From a bacterium (GTDB lineage Bacteria > SAR324 > XYD2-FULL-50-16): a stretch of 41,294 nt of DNA. Below are positions 1-7,608 of the stretch, one piece after another. The stretch covers positions 1-41,294 of the forward strand of contig JAHJTV010000083.1 in NCBI GenBank assembly GCA_018829445.1. Direction: 5' to 3'. The translations under genes were made by a program, and so were the position numbers. Under the pieces are notes generated by a model. That model saw only the letters and a list, made by a program, of their open reading frames with translations. It searched no databases and was not told the origin of the DNA. Positions within the stretch are counted from its first letter, which is position 1, and the number at the start of each line of letters is the position of its first letter.

Positions 1-6
1 TCTATT

Positions 7-28
7 GATGGGCAACGAGTAGCCCATC
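7..28. repeat. REP-like hairpin at left edge
   Basis: A 7-bp perfect stem, GATGGGC (7-13) and GCCCATC (22-28), closes an 8-base loop. The same hairpin occurs inverted at 41272-41293. GGATGGGC/GCCCATCC stems of this kind are common as dispersed palindromic (REP-type) elements in proteobacteria. That identification is from memory of the pattern, not from a search. Confidence 0.6.
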
Positions 29-107
29 CTACTTTTTTCTAAACAAATAATAGCTAAAGTTAAAGTAATGGCGTCTTTGTACATTCCATTATTTTGAAAG
101 TTTCTCG

Positions 108-143
108 TTATTGTTGCAATAACCTAACCGGACATTGCTGATT
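108..143 (-). pseudogene. hicA 3' end remnant (last 11 codons and stop)
   Basis: Read on the minus strand, 143 to 108 translates to NQQCPVRLLQQ and a TAA stop, identical to the C-terminus of the HicA-like protein encoded at 40951-41190. Nothing of the upstream part of hicA is present; beyond 144 the sequence is unrelated. It is a by-product of the inverted repeat and not a functional gene. Confidence 0.85.
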
Positions 144-311
144 ATCAATACCCTTATTTTACATTCTCAAACTTTCATGATCATTTCCACCTTTACAGCC
201 TTTATGATGATGATTCATGATTGCAGTTGGTTTAGATGACTTGATTCATTAAAATAGCTTTCCAAAAAGGCGGACAACCTTGAACAAAACAGAGCAATCC
301 TCACATTATTT

Positions 312-1469
312 ATGACTTTTCAAAAAGCACAGTTTTACATTTTAAGTGGAACCGGCAACACCTTCAGAGTCGCGCACTGGATGAAAGAGATGCTGGAAGA
401 TCAGAATATACCGGTTACCTTGGATATGATTGACGATGTCGACCCCGATAGCCAACTGGAAAAACCACATGAGGATCTGGTGGGATTGTTTTTTCCAACC
501 CATGGATTCATGCCTCCCTGGTCGATGATTAAGTTTCTTCTTTGCTTTCCGAGGCGAAAAAAGACCCCGGCAATTTGTGTTGCCACCCGGGGAAGTATAT
601 TTTTGGGGCCTGTTCGTATCCCCGGGGCAGCCGGATTTGCGACTTTTTTTGCCGCCCTGATTCTTACTCTGAAAGGGTATCGAGTTAAGGGGATATTCAG
701 CCTGGATATGCCATCCAATATGATTAACTTACACTGGGGACTTCATACAAAAAATGTTGAAAAGATTCGGAGAAAAACCCGGCAGCGGCTTCGATTGATT
801 GTAGCCAGACTTACTGAGGGCAAAAGGATCTGGTTCAGCCGTAACAATCTTTGGGAAGCAATCTGGTCGGTTGTCTTGTTCTGGTTTGTCCCTATTTTTC
901 CCATTCTTTATCTTTTGTTTGGAAAGATGTTCATGGGGAAGATGATGTTCTCCAACAATAGATGTGTCGGTTGCGGTTTATGTGCTAAATCCTGCCCCAA
1001 CAGCGGGATACGCATGGTCAGATTCGGAAAAAGGGCCTATCCGTTCTGGACTTACCATTGCGAAAACTGCATGCGCTGCATGGCATATTGCAGACGCAAG
1101 GCTGTGGAGGCCGGTCATTCCTGGGCAGTTGCTCTTTTTTACCTGACGTCAGTACCGCTGGTATTCTGGATATCAGTCTGGCTGCATCAACAATTTCCCT
1201 GGATTCCCCGAATTAACAACTACTGGGTAAATGAGTTGCTCAATATTTTCTATTTCTTACCTGCTTTGATAATCAGCTATCGCATTTTCTGGTACTTAAT
1301 TCGATTTCGTCCGTTAAACACCCTGTTTACCTATACGACAATAACCCGCTACCTCAGGCGTTATCATGAACCGGAAACCAAGCTGAAACAGATGACTTTG
1401 CTGGCAAGGAAAAGAAAGCTTTTGGATGACCCTGTAAAAGACTGGAATTCCGTAGACAAAATGATCTGA
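312..1469 (+). CDS. EFR1-type flavodoxin/2[4Fe-4S] ferredoxin membrane protein
   Basis: A 385-residue protein with an N-terminal flavodoxin-like domain (FMN-binding motif SGTGNTF at residues 12-18) followed by two [4Fe-4S] clusters: C218, C221, C224, C228 and C250, C253, C256, C260. Hydrophobic stretches near residues 183-204, 271-292 and 309-330 look like membrane segments, so the cluster domain is probably held at the cytoplasmic membrane. This order is that of EFR1-family ferrodoxins, electron carriers whose partners are mostly unknown. The ATG has only a weak ribosome-binding site. The next gene on the same strand begins 86 bases downstream, so co-transcription is possible. Electron transfer is inferred from the cofactor motifs; no substrate can be named. 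Confidence 0.82.
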   Translation: MTFQKAQFYILSGTGNTFRVAHWMKEMLEDQNIPVTLDMIDDVDPDSQLEKPHEDLVGLFFPTHGFMPPWSMIKFLLCFPRRKKTPAICVATRGSIFLGPVRIPGAAGFATFFAALILTLKGYRVKGIFSLDMPSNMINLHWGLHTKNVEKIRRKTRQRLRLIVARLTEGKRIWFSRNNLWEAIWSVVLFWFVPIFPILYLLFGKMFMGKMMFSNNRCVGCGLCAKSCPNSGIRMVRFGKRAYPFWTYHCENCMRCMAYCRRKAVEAGHSWAVALFYLTSVPLVFWISVWLHQQFPWIPRINNYWVNELLNIFYFLPALIISYRIFWYLIRFRPLNTLFTYTTITRYLRRYHEPETKLKQMTLLARKRKLLDDPVKDWNSVDKMI

Positions 1470-1555
1470 TCGAGGTAAAGAATTGAAATCGTTCAGCCAA
1501 TATTTGTATCACTGTTTGCCTTATCGCAGCCACCAAGCTAATCAGAGGTTATCTC

Positions 1556-2563
1556 ATGAAAAAAGGAGCCTTTCGTGATTCTTTTCTGCTCAGATCCAGG
1601 GTAACTATTTTTATTTATCTGTCTTTGCTGCTGGTATTGATTCTTATTATCGGATATGCCGGGCGACACATTATCTTTAGACCCTGGACTTCCAGAAACA
1701 TGGTTTCCGCCGCTGTTGTCGATAACAGTATTTTTTGTTTTGGCGGTATGGGAGAAAACAATGTTTTTTATCGGGATATTCTTCAGATTGATTTGGAAGA
1801 AAATATCATCCGACGATTGGATCAGCTCCCTCAAAAAGTGATCGGGCTGCGTTCAGAAGTTGTGAATGGGAAAATATATCTGATTGGCGGTTTGGATCGG
1901 ACAAGTTTTTCAGACAAAATACTTGTATTTGACTCTCAAAGCCATGAACTAACGGAATTTGCAGAACTTCCTTTTCCGGCAGCCTTTGGCGACTCCACCC
2001 TGATAAATAAGGATATATTTTATATTGGAGGCTGGACCGGGCAAAACTACCTGGATACTATCATCAAAATAGAGACACAAACTGGAAAAGTGAAGACGAT
2101 CGGAAGACTGCCAACACCCCGTGAATATGTTGGAACCGCCTCATACCAAGGCAAGATCTACCTGTTTGGAGGAGAGGACCATAATGGGCATATTTTGGAT
2201 GATATTCTTGAAATTGATCCGGAAAACGGCGAGGTTTTAAGGACAACAAAACTTCCCTCTCCAAGAATGTACATGGAGACAGCTGTACTAAACGGAAAGA
2301 TTTTTATGACAGGAGGTTGGGCCGATGGGATACCCTATAATGATATTCTGATGATGGACCCGGTAAGCCTTGAAGTTAAAACGAATATACTGGGCCATAC
2401 CAGCCAAAAACTGTTGTATAAATCTCTGGTTACGGTAGGAGACAATATCTATCTTATCGGTGGTGCGGATGATCTTTCCAATCGTCAGATCGGAGTCGTA
2501 AAAATCGACATAAATTCAAAAACGGTTTCCTCACCTTCCCTGAAAAGTTATTCCTGGATGTAG
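1556..2563 (+). CDS. membrane-anchored Kelch-repeat beta-propeller protein
   Basis: A 335-residue protein with a short basic N-terminus, one hydrophobic segment at about residues 16-36 (signal anchor or uncleaved signal), then tandem Kelch repeats. The repeats show the pattern of a Gly-Gly pair after a beta strand (FGG, IGG, FGG, TGG, IGG) followed about ten residues later by Tyr/Phe-x-Asp. I count six blades' worth of repeats, filling the protein. Such propellers are usually protein- or glycan-binding scaffolds on the outer face of the membrane. A ribosome-binding site (AGAGG) precedes the ATG. It lies downstream of the flavodoxin/ferredoxin gene on the same strand and faces a convergent radical SAM gene. 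No enzymatic activity is indicated. Confidence 0.75.
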   Translation: MKKGAFRDSFLLRSRVTIFIYLSLLLVLILIIGYAGRHIIFRPWTSRNMVSAAVVDNSIFCFGGMGENNVFYRDILQIDLEENIIRRLDQLPQKVIGLRSEVVNGKIYLIGGLDRTSFSDKILVFDSQSHELTEFAELPFPAAFGDSTLINKDIFYIGGWTGQNYLDTIIKIETQTGKVKTIGRLPTPREYVGTASYQGKIYLFGGEDHNGHILDDILEIDPENGEVLRTTKLPSPRMYMETAVLNGKIFMTGGWADGIPYNDILMMDPVSLEVKTNILGHTSQKLLYKSLVTVGDNIYLIGGADDLSNRQIGVVKIDINSKTVSSPSLKSYSWM

Positions 2564-2610
2564 TTCGTGGTTAAGTGTATACCCCAATAATAAATTAAGC
2601 GGCGTGTTTT

Positions 2611-4167
2611 TTACACACTGTGTTGGTTTGACTTCATATGATTCACAAAATCATAAAAGTGTTTGTACTGTGTGATCACGGTAAAAAATCGTCTTACCAG
2701 TCTGGGGTCGATTTTCCAGGTTTTCTTAAGCATCCTGAAAAACAGGGCTCGTATTTGAGGATCTTCATGAAATAGAAATTGTTTAAAAATGCGATACCCG
2801 AATTTCAGCTGTCTGGGGTCACCTTTTTTACGGGTATAATTACTATTATTGTAATCCACCTGTTTGAGCCAACTTAAAAACCTGCTTTCAAAAGCTTCCG
2901 GCTCATATATTTTTTTAAAGAACTCCCGGTATAATCGACTTAACGTCTCCCCGTCCATCTGTTTGGGGATAATATTGGTACTCAATTGCCACTCTCCCGA
3001 AAATTCTTTCTCCACCAACCGGCCCTCCTTTTTTAATCGATTATATAGAGGAGTGTGGCGCGGAGCATTCAACAGACTGATCCCGGCGATGGGGCTATTG
3101 GTCTCCTTCAGGAAATGATCCAGATCAGCGAAGATCGTTTCATCATCATTGTCAAAGCCGACGATCAGACCAATGAACGGAACAATTCCGTACTTGGAGA
3201 TTCTTCTGATGCGTTCGTAGAGATCTTTTGCATAGTTCTGGCTTTTATGCACCTCATCCAGGCTCTCCTTTCTAACGGTTTCAACGCCCAGGAAAAGCAC
3301 TGAGAATCGGGCATCGGCAAACAGTCTGAGGAGTTTATCATCATCTGCCACCTGTACGGTGATTTGTGTGGAGAATGAGAGTGGCCTGGTCTGTTGTTGA
3401 TTCCAATCGATCAGCTTTTTTAGCAACTTTTCCGTGAACCCTTTTTTTCCCAGAAAATTATCATCTGAAAAGAAAACCGTTCTGGCTCCGATTGCATGGG
3501 CATTCCGGATTTCGGTCAAAATCTGATCAATGGATTTGGTGCGGTAGGTTCGTCCCACATACTGAATTACATCACAAAAATCACACTGGTTGGGACAGCC
3601 CCTGCTGGTTTGAACACTGATGTTAACATAATCCTTAGCATTTATCAGAGACCAGTCCGGCGCCGGACTCTGTTGCATGTCGATATAAGTTTCCTGCTTA
3701 TAAACACTCTTTTCTTTGTTGTTAGACCACTCCTGTAGAAAAAGAGGCCAGGTGTGCTCCGCCTCACCCACGAACAGATAGTCCGCCAATCCATCGCATT
3801 TATCGGTTTCGATAGAGGCAAACGTTCCCCCCAATGCAACCTTCTTTCCTTTGTTTCTAAATGTAGTACATAATTCAATAATTCGCTGAGAATGCAATGT
3901 TCCACCGGTGATGGCAACCAGGTCGCAATCCTTCTCGAAATCAACTTCTGTTATATTCTCATCAGCCAGTTCATATTCAATGGGCACAGAATCAGGAGTC
4001 ATTGCCATTAATGTAGCCAACGCCGAGTTCGGCATCAAGGTCTTTGCCCCGAGGATGTCAGCCGTCCCCTGCATGGACCAGAAGTTGCGGGGATGCCTGG
4101 GCGCTACCAGGTATATGCGCTTTCTTGTATCCCCTTCACTATATCGCTTCGTTTTTAATCGTCCCAT
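2611..4167 (-). CDS. B12-binding-domain radical SAM protein with DUF4070-like C-terminus
   Basis: A 518-residue protein. Residues about 15-150 look like the Rossmann-type cobalamin-binding domain seen in this superfamily. The radical SAM cluster motif is C191-x3-C195-x2-C198 (SRGCPNQCDFCDV). The C-terminal third resembles the DUF4070 region of the HpnP/HpnJ-like group. Members methylate or rearrange lipids and natural products; the substrate here cannot be told. The classical Asp-x-His-x2-Gly cobalamin motif is absent, as is common in this group. It follows the methyltransferase gene on the same strand after a 46-base gap holding a 10-bp stem-loop, so it may have its own promoter. The start ATG has only a weak Shine-Dalgarno. 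Confidence 0.82.
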   Translation of the reverse strand: MGRLKTKRYSEGDTRKRIYLVAPRHPRNFWSMQGTADILGAKTLMPNSALATLMAMTPDSVPIEYELADENITEVDFEKDCDLVAITGGTLHSQRIIELCTTFRNKGKKVALGGTFASIETDKCDGLADYLFVGEAEHTWPLFLQEWSNNKEKSVYKQETYIDMQQSPAPDWSLINAKDYVNISVQTSRGCPNQCDFCDVIQYVGRTYRTKSIDQILTEIRNAHAIGARTVFFSDDNFLGKKGFTEKLLKKLIDWNQQQTRPLSFSTQITVQVADDDKLLRLFADARFSVLFLGVETVRKESLDEVHKSQNYAKDLYERIRRISKYGIVPFIGLIVGFDNDDETIFADLDHFLKETNSPIAGISLLNAPRHTPLYNRLKKEGRLVEKEFSGEWQLSTNIIPKQMDGETLSRLYREFFKKIYEPEAFESRFLSWLKQVDYNNSNYTRKKGDPRQLKFGYRIFKQFLFHEDPQIRALFFRMLKKTWKIDPRLVRRFFTVITQYKHFYDFVNHMKSNQHSV

Positions 4168-4181
4168 TCCACTTGTTGGTT

Positions 4182-4210
4182 TAATTCGGGTTTAATTTAG
4201 ACCCGAATTA
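4182..4210. terminator. 10-bp stem-loop between methyltransferase and radical SAM genes
   Basis: TAATTCGGGT (4182-4191) and ACCCGAATTA (4201-4210) form a perfect 10-bp stem with a 9-base loop. It lies just after the stop of the methyltransferase and just before the start of the radical SAM gene (both minus strand). No clear U-tract follows, so it could be an attenuator, a processing site or an operator as easily as a terminator. Confidence 0.5.
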
Positions 4211-4213
4211 TGT

Positions 4214-5068
4214 CTAATTAATTTCGTCTTTTGTTTCATCCTCACAGGCTGTCACCTGATAATTCTTTGTTCTGTTCTTAGCTAATTCACAATATTCTGG
4301 AAGTACATCTATACCGACTGAGTTTCTTGAAAGGCGTTGTGCGATTTCAGAAGTCGTTCCGGAACCAACAAAGGGATCAAGTACCCAATCATATTCTTTG
4401 GTAAACAGTTTGATGAACCATTCCGGAAGCGCTTTGGGAAAAACTGCACTGTGGTTTTTGTTGTAACATTCAGTGGCAAAATGGAGAACATTTGTTGGAT
4501 ATGCCATGTCTCGACCGATCCATTTTGACACATTTTTACCAAAACCACTTTCCACTTTCGATTCATCGCGAATGAGATCAGTATTACTGAGGTTTCTTAA
4601 ACGGGATTTTGCCCAATCTCCCATGGGAACCATAACTTCTTCCTGGTACATATTAAATTTCTTAGATTTGTTGAACTGCAGGCAACGTTCCCATGCATCT
4701 CTAAATCGATTAGGCCATTTACCAGGGAAACAGTTCTTTTTATGCCAGACAAATTCTTCTGTCCAAAGCCAGCCTAATTCACGGAGTGCCAATATTAATT
4801 CCAATACATATGTATGTCGTTCGCCGCTAACAGCTTTTTCTTTAATATTGAGGATAAAAGTACCATCCGGTTTCAAAACTCGCAGGAATTCTTCAGCTCT
4901 TGGTAAAAACCATTTTACATATTCATGAGGTTTAATTCCGCCGTATGTTTTGTTTCTACTATCTGCATATGGCGGAGATGTAACTATTAAATTGAAGTGG
5001 TTTTCTGGGTAATTCTTAAGGATCTCCAAACAGTCCCCGTTTTCTATTCTTGTTTCTAACTGTTCCAT
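4214..5068 (-). CDS. beta-class DNA methyltransferase (probably N4-cytosine), orphan
   Basis: A 284-residue DNA methyltransferase. The catalytic motif IV is TSPPY at residues 30-34 and the AdoMet-binding motif I is LDPFVGSGTT at 230-239, followed by GID at 252-254. Motif IV before motif I is the beta-class order. SPPY (not DPPY) is typical of N4-cytosine enzymes, although some N6-adenine enzymes have it. The protein is full length for a type II modification enzyme. No restriction endonuclease gene lies beside it: hypB is upstream and a radical SAM gene is downstream. It therefore looks like an orphan regulatory or anti-restriction methylase, or the remnant of a lost system. The recognition sequence cannot be predicted. 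Confidence 0.85.
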   Translation of the reverse strand: MEQLETRIENGDCLEILKNYPENHFNLIVTSPPYADSRNKTYGGIKPHEYVKWFLPRAEEFLRVLKPDGTFILNIKEKAVSGERHTYVLELILALRELGWLWTEEFVWHKKNCFPGKWPNRFRDAWERCLQFNKSKKFNMYQEEVMVPMGDWAKSRLRNLSNTDLIRDESKVESGFGKNVSKWIGRDMAYPTNVLHFATECYNKNHSAVFPKALPEWFIKLFTKEYDWVLDPFVGSGTTSEIAQRLSRNSVGIDVLPEYCELAKNRTKNYQVTACEDETKDEIN

Positions 5069-5119
5069 TTTCTACTATCCATTCCAGTGGTTAAAACTAC
5101 TTGGTCAATTCATCAAACA

Positions 5120-5138
5120 ATAGTGTTCTTGACACTAT
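5120..5138. promoter_or_regulatory. small inverted repeat upstream of the methyltransferase
   Basis: ATAGTG (5120-5125) and CACTAT (5133-5138) form a 6-bp stem around TTCTTGA, about 55 bases upstream of the methyltransferase ATG. It could be an operator for methylase autoregulation or a weak terminator behind hypB. The sequence alone does not decide. Confidence 0.3.
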
Positions 5139-5231
5139 CAAGCAATAATAGATAGACAGTTAAGTCATTCATTTTAGAAATGTTTAGGTGAACAATCTGA
5201 ACCCTATACTGTAACAGGGCAGAAATCCGTA

Positions 5232-5903
5232 TCAAGTATTCTTGAAGTTATTAACCTCATTGATCAGCCACTCGGTCCACTCGGCTATTCCTTCCCCGGT
5301 TTTACTGGAGACTTCAAAGATTATAATGTTCGGATTTAACGAGGTGGCCCTCTCTCTGGCCAATTGAATATTGAAGTCGGATAGGGACAGGTAATCCGTC
5401 TTATGGATAATCATGACGTCAGACACTGTGAACATCAATGGGTATTTAAGTGGTTTGTCATCTCCTTCCGGGACACTTAAGATCATCACATTCTTGTGAG
5501 CGCCGGTATCAAATTCAGCCGGGCAAACCAGGTTCCCTACGTTCTCAATAATAATGAGATCCTGGGCTTTCACTTCCATTGCTGCCAGACCTTTTGCGAC
5601 CATATTGGAGTCCAGATGGCAAAATCCCCCGGTTCTGAGTTGAATGGCATCAATCCCCCGGGCCGCGATCTTCTCGGCATCTACTTTGGAATCTATATCC
5701 GCCTCCATGACAGCTATTTTGATCCTGTGATTAATCTGTTCTGCCGTTTTCAGAATCAAACTTGTTTTTCCCGCACCAGGTGAAGACATCAGGTTTAACA
5801 GAAATGTTTTCTCCTGTTTAAGATTGGCTCTCAAATCATCAGCCTGAATCTTGTTATCAGACAAAATATCTTCCTTGATTTCAATCAGTCTAACTTCTTT
5901 CAT
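5232..5903 (-). CDS. hypB: hydrogenase/urease nickel incorporation GTPase HypB
   Basis: A 223-residue HypB, the SIMIBI GTPase that drives nickel insertion during [NiFe]-hydrogenase maturation. The P-loop is SSPGAGKTS at residues 40-48, and the HKTD base-recognition motif is near the C-terminus. The metal site residues C95-H96 and C127 match the conserved site at the GTPase dimer interface. There is no N-terminal His-rich stretch. I place the start at the ATG at 5903, which shares its A with the hypA stop (TAATG) and has a strong GGAGG ahead of it. An upstream in-frame start would overlap hypA by 78 bases and add an N-terminus foreign to the family. Translation is probably coupled to hypA. No hydrogenase structural gene is in the window. 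Confidence 0.93.
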   Translation of the reverse strand: MKEVRLIEIKEDILSDNKIQADDLRANLKQEKTFLLNLMSSPGAGKTSLILKTAEQINHRIKIAVMEADIDSKVDAEKIAARGIDAIQLRTGGFCHLDSNMVAKGLAAMEVKAQDLIIIENVGNLVCPAEFDTGAHKNVMILSVPEGDDKPLKYPLMFTVSDVMIIHKTDYLSLSDFNIQLARERATSLNPNIIIFEVSSKTGEGIAEWTEWLINEVNNFKNT

Positions 5904-6253
5904 TAAACCACCTCCATATCTTTTATGTAATATTCCTTTCCGGACACAATGGAACACTTTTTCCCCTCGCATTGAGGACACTGGATCTCTTTCATCTCCT
6001 TGATATCGATCTGAAAGGAGTTGGAACAGGAATTACACTTCATGACTACCGGAACCCGTTCAATCTTTAAACGGGCTTCTGCCGCCACGGTATCCTTGGC
6101 CAGATAACTGAAATAGTGCTGAATCCATTCATCTTCAAGATCGCTGAGCTCGCCCACCCTGAGATTGATTCCAACAATCTTTTGCACCTGTTTCCTCTCG
6201 GCGTGAGCAATGACAACGTCAAGAATCCGTTCCGTTACCGGTAATTCATGCAT
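5903..6253 (-). CDS. hypA: nickel metallochaperone HypA
   Basis: A 116-residue HypA. It begins Met-His-Glu, where His2 is part of the nickel-binding N-terminus. The zinc-ribbon Cys pairs are at C73/C76 and C92/C95. HypA hands nickel to the hydrogenase large subunit (or urease) together with HypB. The start lies 21 bases downstream of the racemase stop and the stop overlaps the hypB start by one base. Thus hypA-hypB sit at the end of a minus-strand acyl-CoA gene set. The link with a racemase gene is unusual; it may be a chance operon fusion or mean that expression is shared with a nickel enzyme elsewhere. Confidence 0.92.
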   Translation of the reverse strand: MHELPVTERILDVVIAHAERKQVQKIVGINLRVGELSDLEDEWIQHYFSYLAKDTVAAEARLKIERVPVVMKCNSCSNSFQIDIKEMKEIQCPQCEGKKCSIVSGKEYYIKDMEVV

Positions 6254-6274
6254 CTGTTCCTTTCGCTTGAATGT

Positions 6275-7417
6275 TTATATAGCCCCGATTTTTTGGAGGT
6301 TTATAATCTCATCCTCTTGAAATCCCCAATCCTTCAAGGCGGATTCGTTATGTTGCCCCGGTGCAGGCGGTGGACCCTGAATTTCCGGTTTGGTTCGGCT
6401 GAAACGAGGAGCAGGGGCTGGTTGAACGATACCTCCCACTTCAACAAAAGAGTTTCTGGCGACATTGTGAGGATGTTTGGTCGCTTCCGAAAAAGTCAGC
6501 ACCGGCGCGAAACATACATCGGTTCCCTCCATGATTTCACACCATTGATCTCTCGTTTTTGTTTTAAAGATGACATTCAATTTTTCCTTTAACAGCGACC
6601 ATTTGCTGATATCCATCTGAACATCAAAATCCGGATCAGAAATCCCGGTGTGCTTCAGCAAGAGTGCGTAGAACTGGGGTTCGATAGAGCCGATTGAGAT
6701 CCATTTGCCGTCTGCTGTCTCATATGTTCCATAAAAATGGGCTCCTCCATCCAATAGATTGGTTCCCCGTTTATCAGACCAGCCGCCAGCGGCTGCAAAC
6801 CCATAGAACATACTGGACAGAACTGCTGACCCGTCCACCATGGCAGCGTCAACTACCTGTCCCTTACCTGATTTCTGAGCCTCAAAAACTGCACACATAA
6901 TACCAAAAGCCAGCAACAAACCGCCGCCACCAAAATCTCCGACCAGGTTTAGCGGTGGAACAGGCGCCTGGTTTTCGTAACCAATGGCATGCAATGCACC
7001 GGAAATCGAGATATAATTGATATCATGACCGGCGGCCTCGGCAAGCGGTCCATCTTGTCCCCAACCTGTCATCCGTCCGTAAACAAGCTTTGAATTGCGT
7101 TCCATGCTGGCAACCGGGCCTATCCCCAGTTTTTCAGTGACTCCTGGCCGAAATCCCTCGATCAGGGCATCGGCTTTTTCAATCAAACGCAACACCGTCT
7201 CCACACCTTCCGGTTTTTTTAAATCGACCGTTACAGAACGGCGACTGCGGTGCATAATGTTATATTTCGCTTCTCCTAAACTAATTGCACCTGAACCCGG
7301 TGTTTTACGGTCAATGCGAATAATATCAGCTCCCATATCTGCCAACATCTGGGCGCAAAACGGTCCCGGCCCAATACTGCCGATTTCGACTATCTTCATC
7401 CCTTTAAGTGGTCCCAT
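6275..7417 (-). CDS. CaiB/BaiF-family alpha-methylacyl-CoA racemase-like protein
   Basis: A 380-residue class III CoA-transferase-fold enzyme. The catalytic residues of the racemase branch are present: GHDINY with H131 and D132, D161 in VGDFGGGG, and E246 in IEPQFY. They match His126, Asp156 and Glu241 of the mycobacterial racemase. I therefore prefer alpha-methylacyl-CoA racemase (epimerises 2-methyl-branched acyl-CoAs so that acyl-CoA dehydrogenases can act) over a formyl- or bile-acid-CoA transferase. It is downstream of the FadH-like reductase (191-base gap) and 21 bases upstream of hypA on the same strand. Branched-chain or isoprenoid/steroid side-chain catabolism would fit. Confidence 0.85.
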   Translation of the reverse strand: MGPLKGMKIVEIGSIGPGPFCAQMLADMGADIIRIDRKTPGSGAISLGEAKYNIMHRSRRSVTVDLKKPEGVETVLRLIEKADALIEGFRPGVTEKLGIGPVASMERNSKLVYGRMTGWGQDGPLAEAAGHDINYISISGALHAIGYENQAPVPPLNLVGDFGGGGLLLAFGIMCAVFEAQKSGKGQVVDAAMVDGSAVLSSMFYGFAAAGGWSDKRGTNLLDGGAHFYGTYETADGKWISIGSIEPQFYALLLKHTGISDPDFDVQMDISKWSLLKEKLNVIFKTKTRDQWCEIMEGTDVCFAPVLTFSEATKHPHNVARNSFVEVGGIVQPAPAPRFSRTKPEIQGPPPAPGQHNESALKDWGFQEDEIINLQKIGAI

Positions 7418-7608
7418 TGGTTTGTCTCCTGATTTTTATTTATTAAAGACTCTTCCTCTTTTTATTCAAACGGCTATCGTTGTGTTTTTCTTTTATGATC
7501 GCATTTGCACTGCTTAAATACGGAGGCGCGTATCCGGTATTTGCCTCCGTATATTAGTTATTTCCTGTCCAGCAAGCAGAACAAAATGTTTCGAAGTTGT
7601 ATTGACTT

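Larger units (their letters stand above)
6..143. repeat. left copy of long terminal inverted repeat
   Basis: These 138 bases are the reverse complement of the last 140 bases of the window (41155-41294). I see two differences: one T fewer in a T-run at the right copy, and a 3-base CCG present at right but missing at left near position 100. Similarity stops abruptly at 144. The copy carries, on the minus strand at 108-143, the last 11 codons and stop of the hicA gene found intact at the right end, so it is a displaced hicA tail plus about 100 bases of downstream DNA. Its outer end is a small hairpin (7-28). The small differences argue for two real genomic copies and not one sequence read twice. 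Confidence 0.93.

Noticed and set aside
5904..5981. Longer HypB start 78 bases upstream
   Set aside because: The extension overlaps hypA and is unlike HypB N-termini. The ATG at 5903 has GGAGG and couples to the hypA stop.
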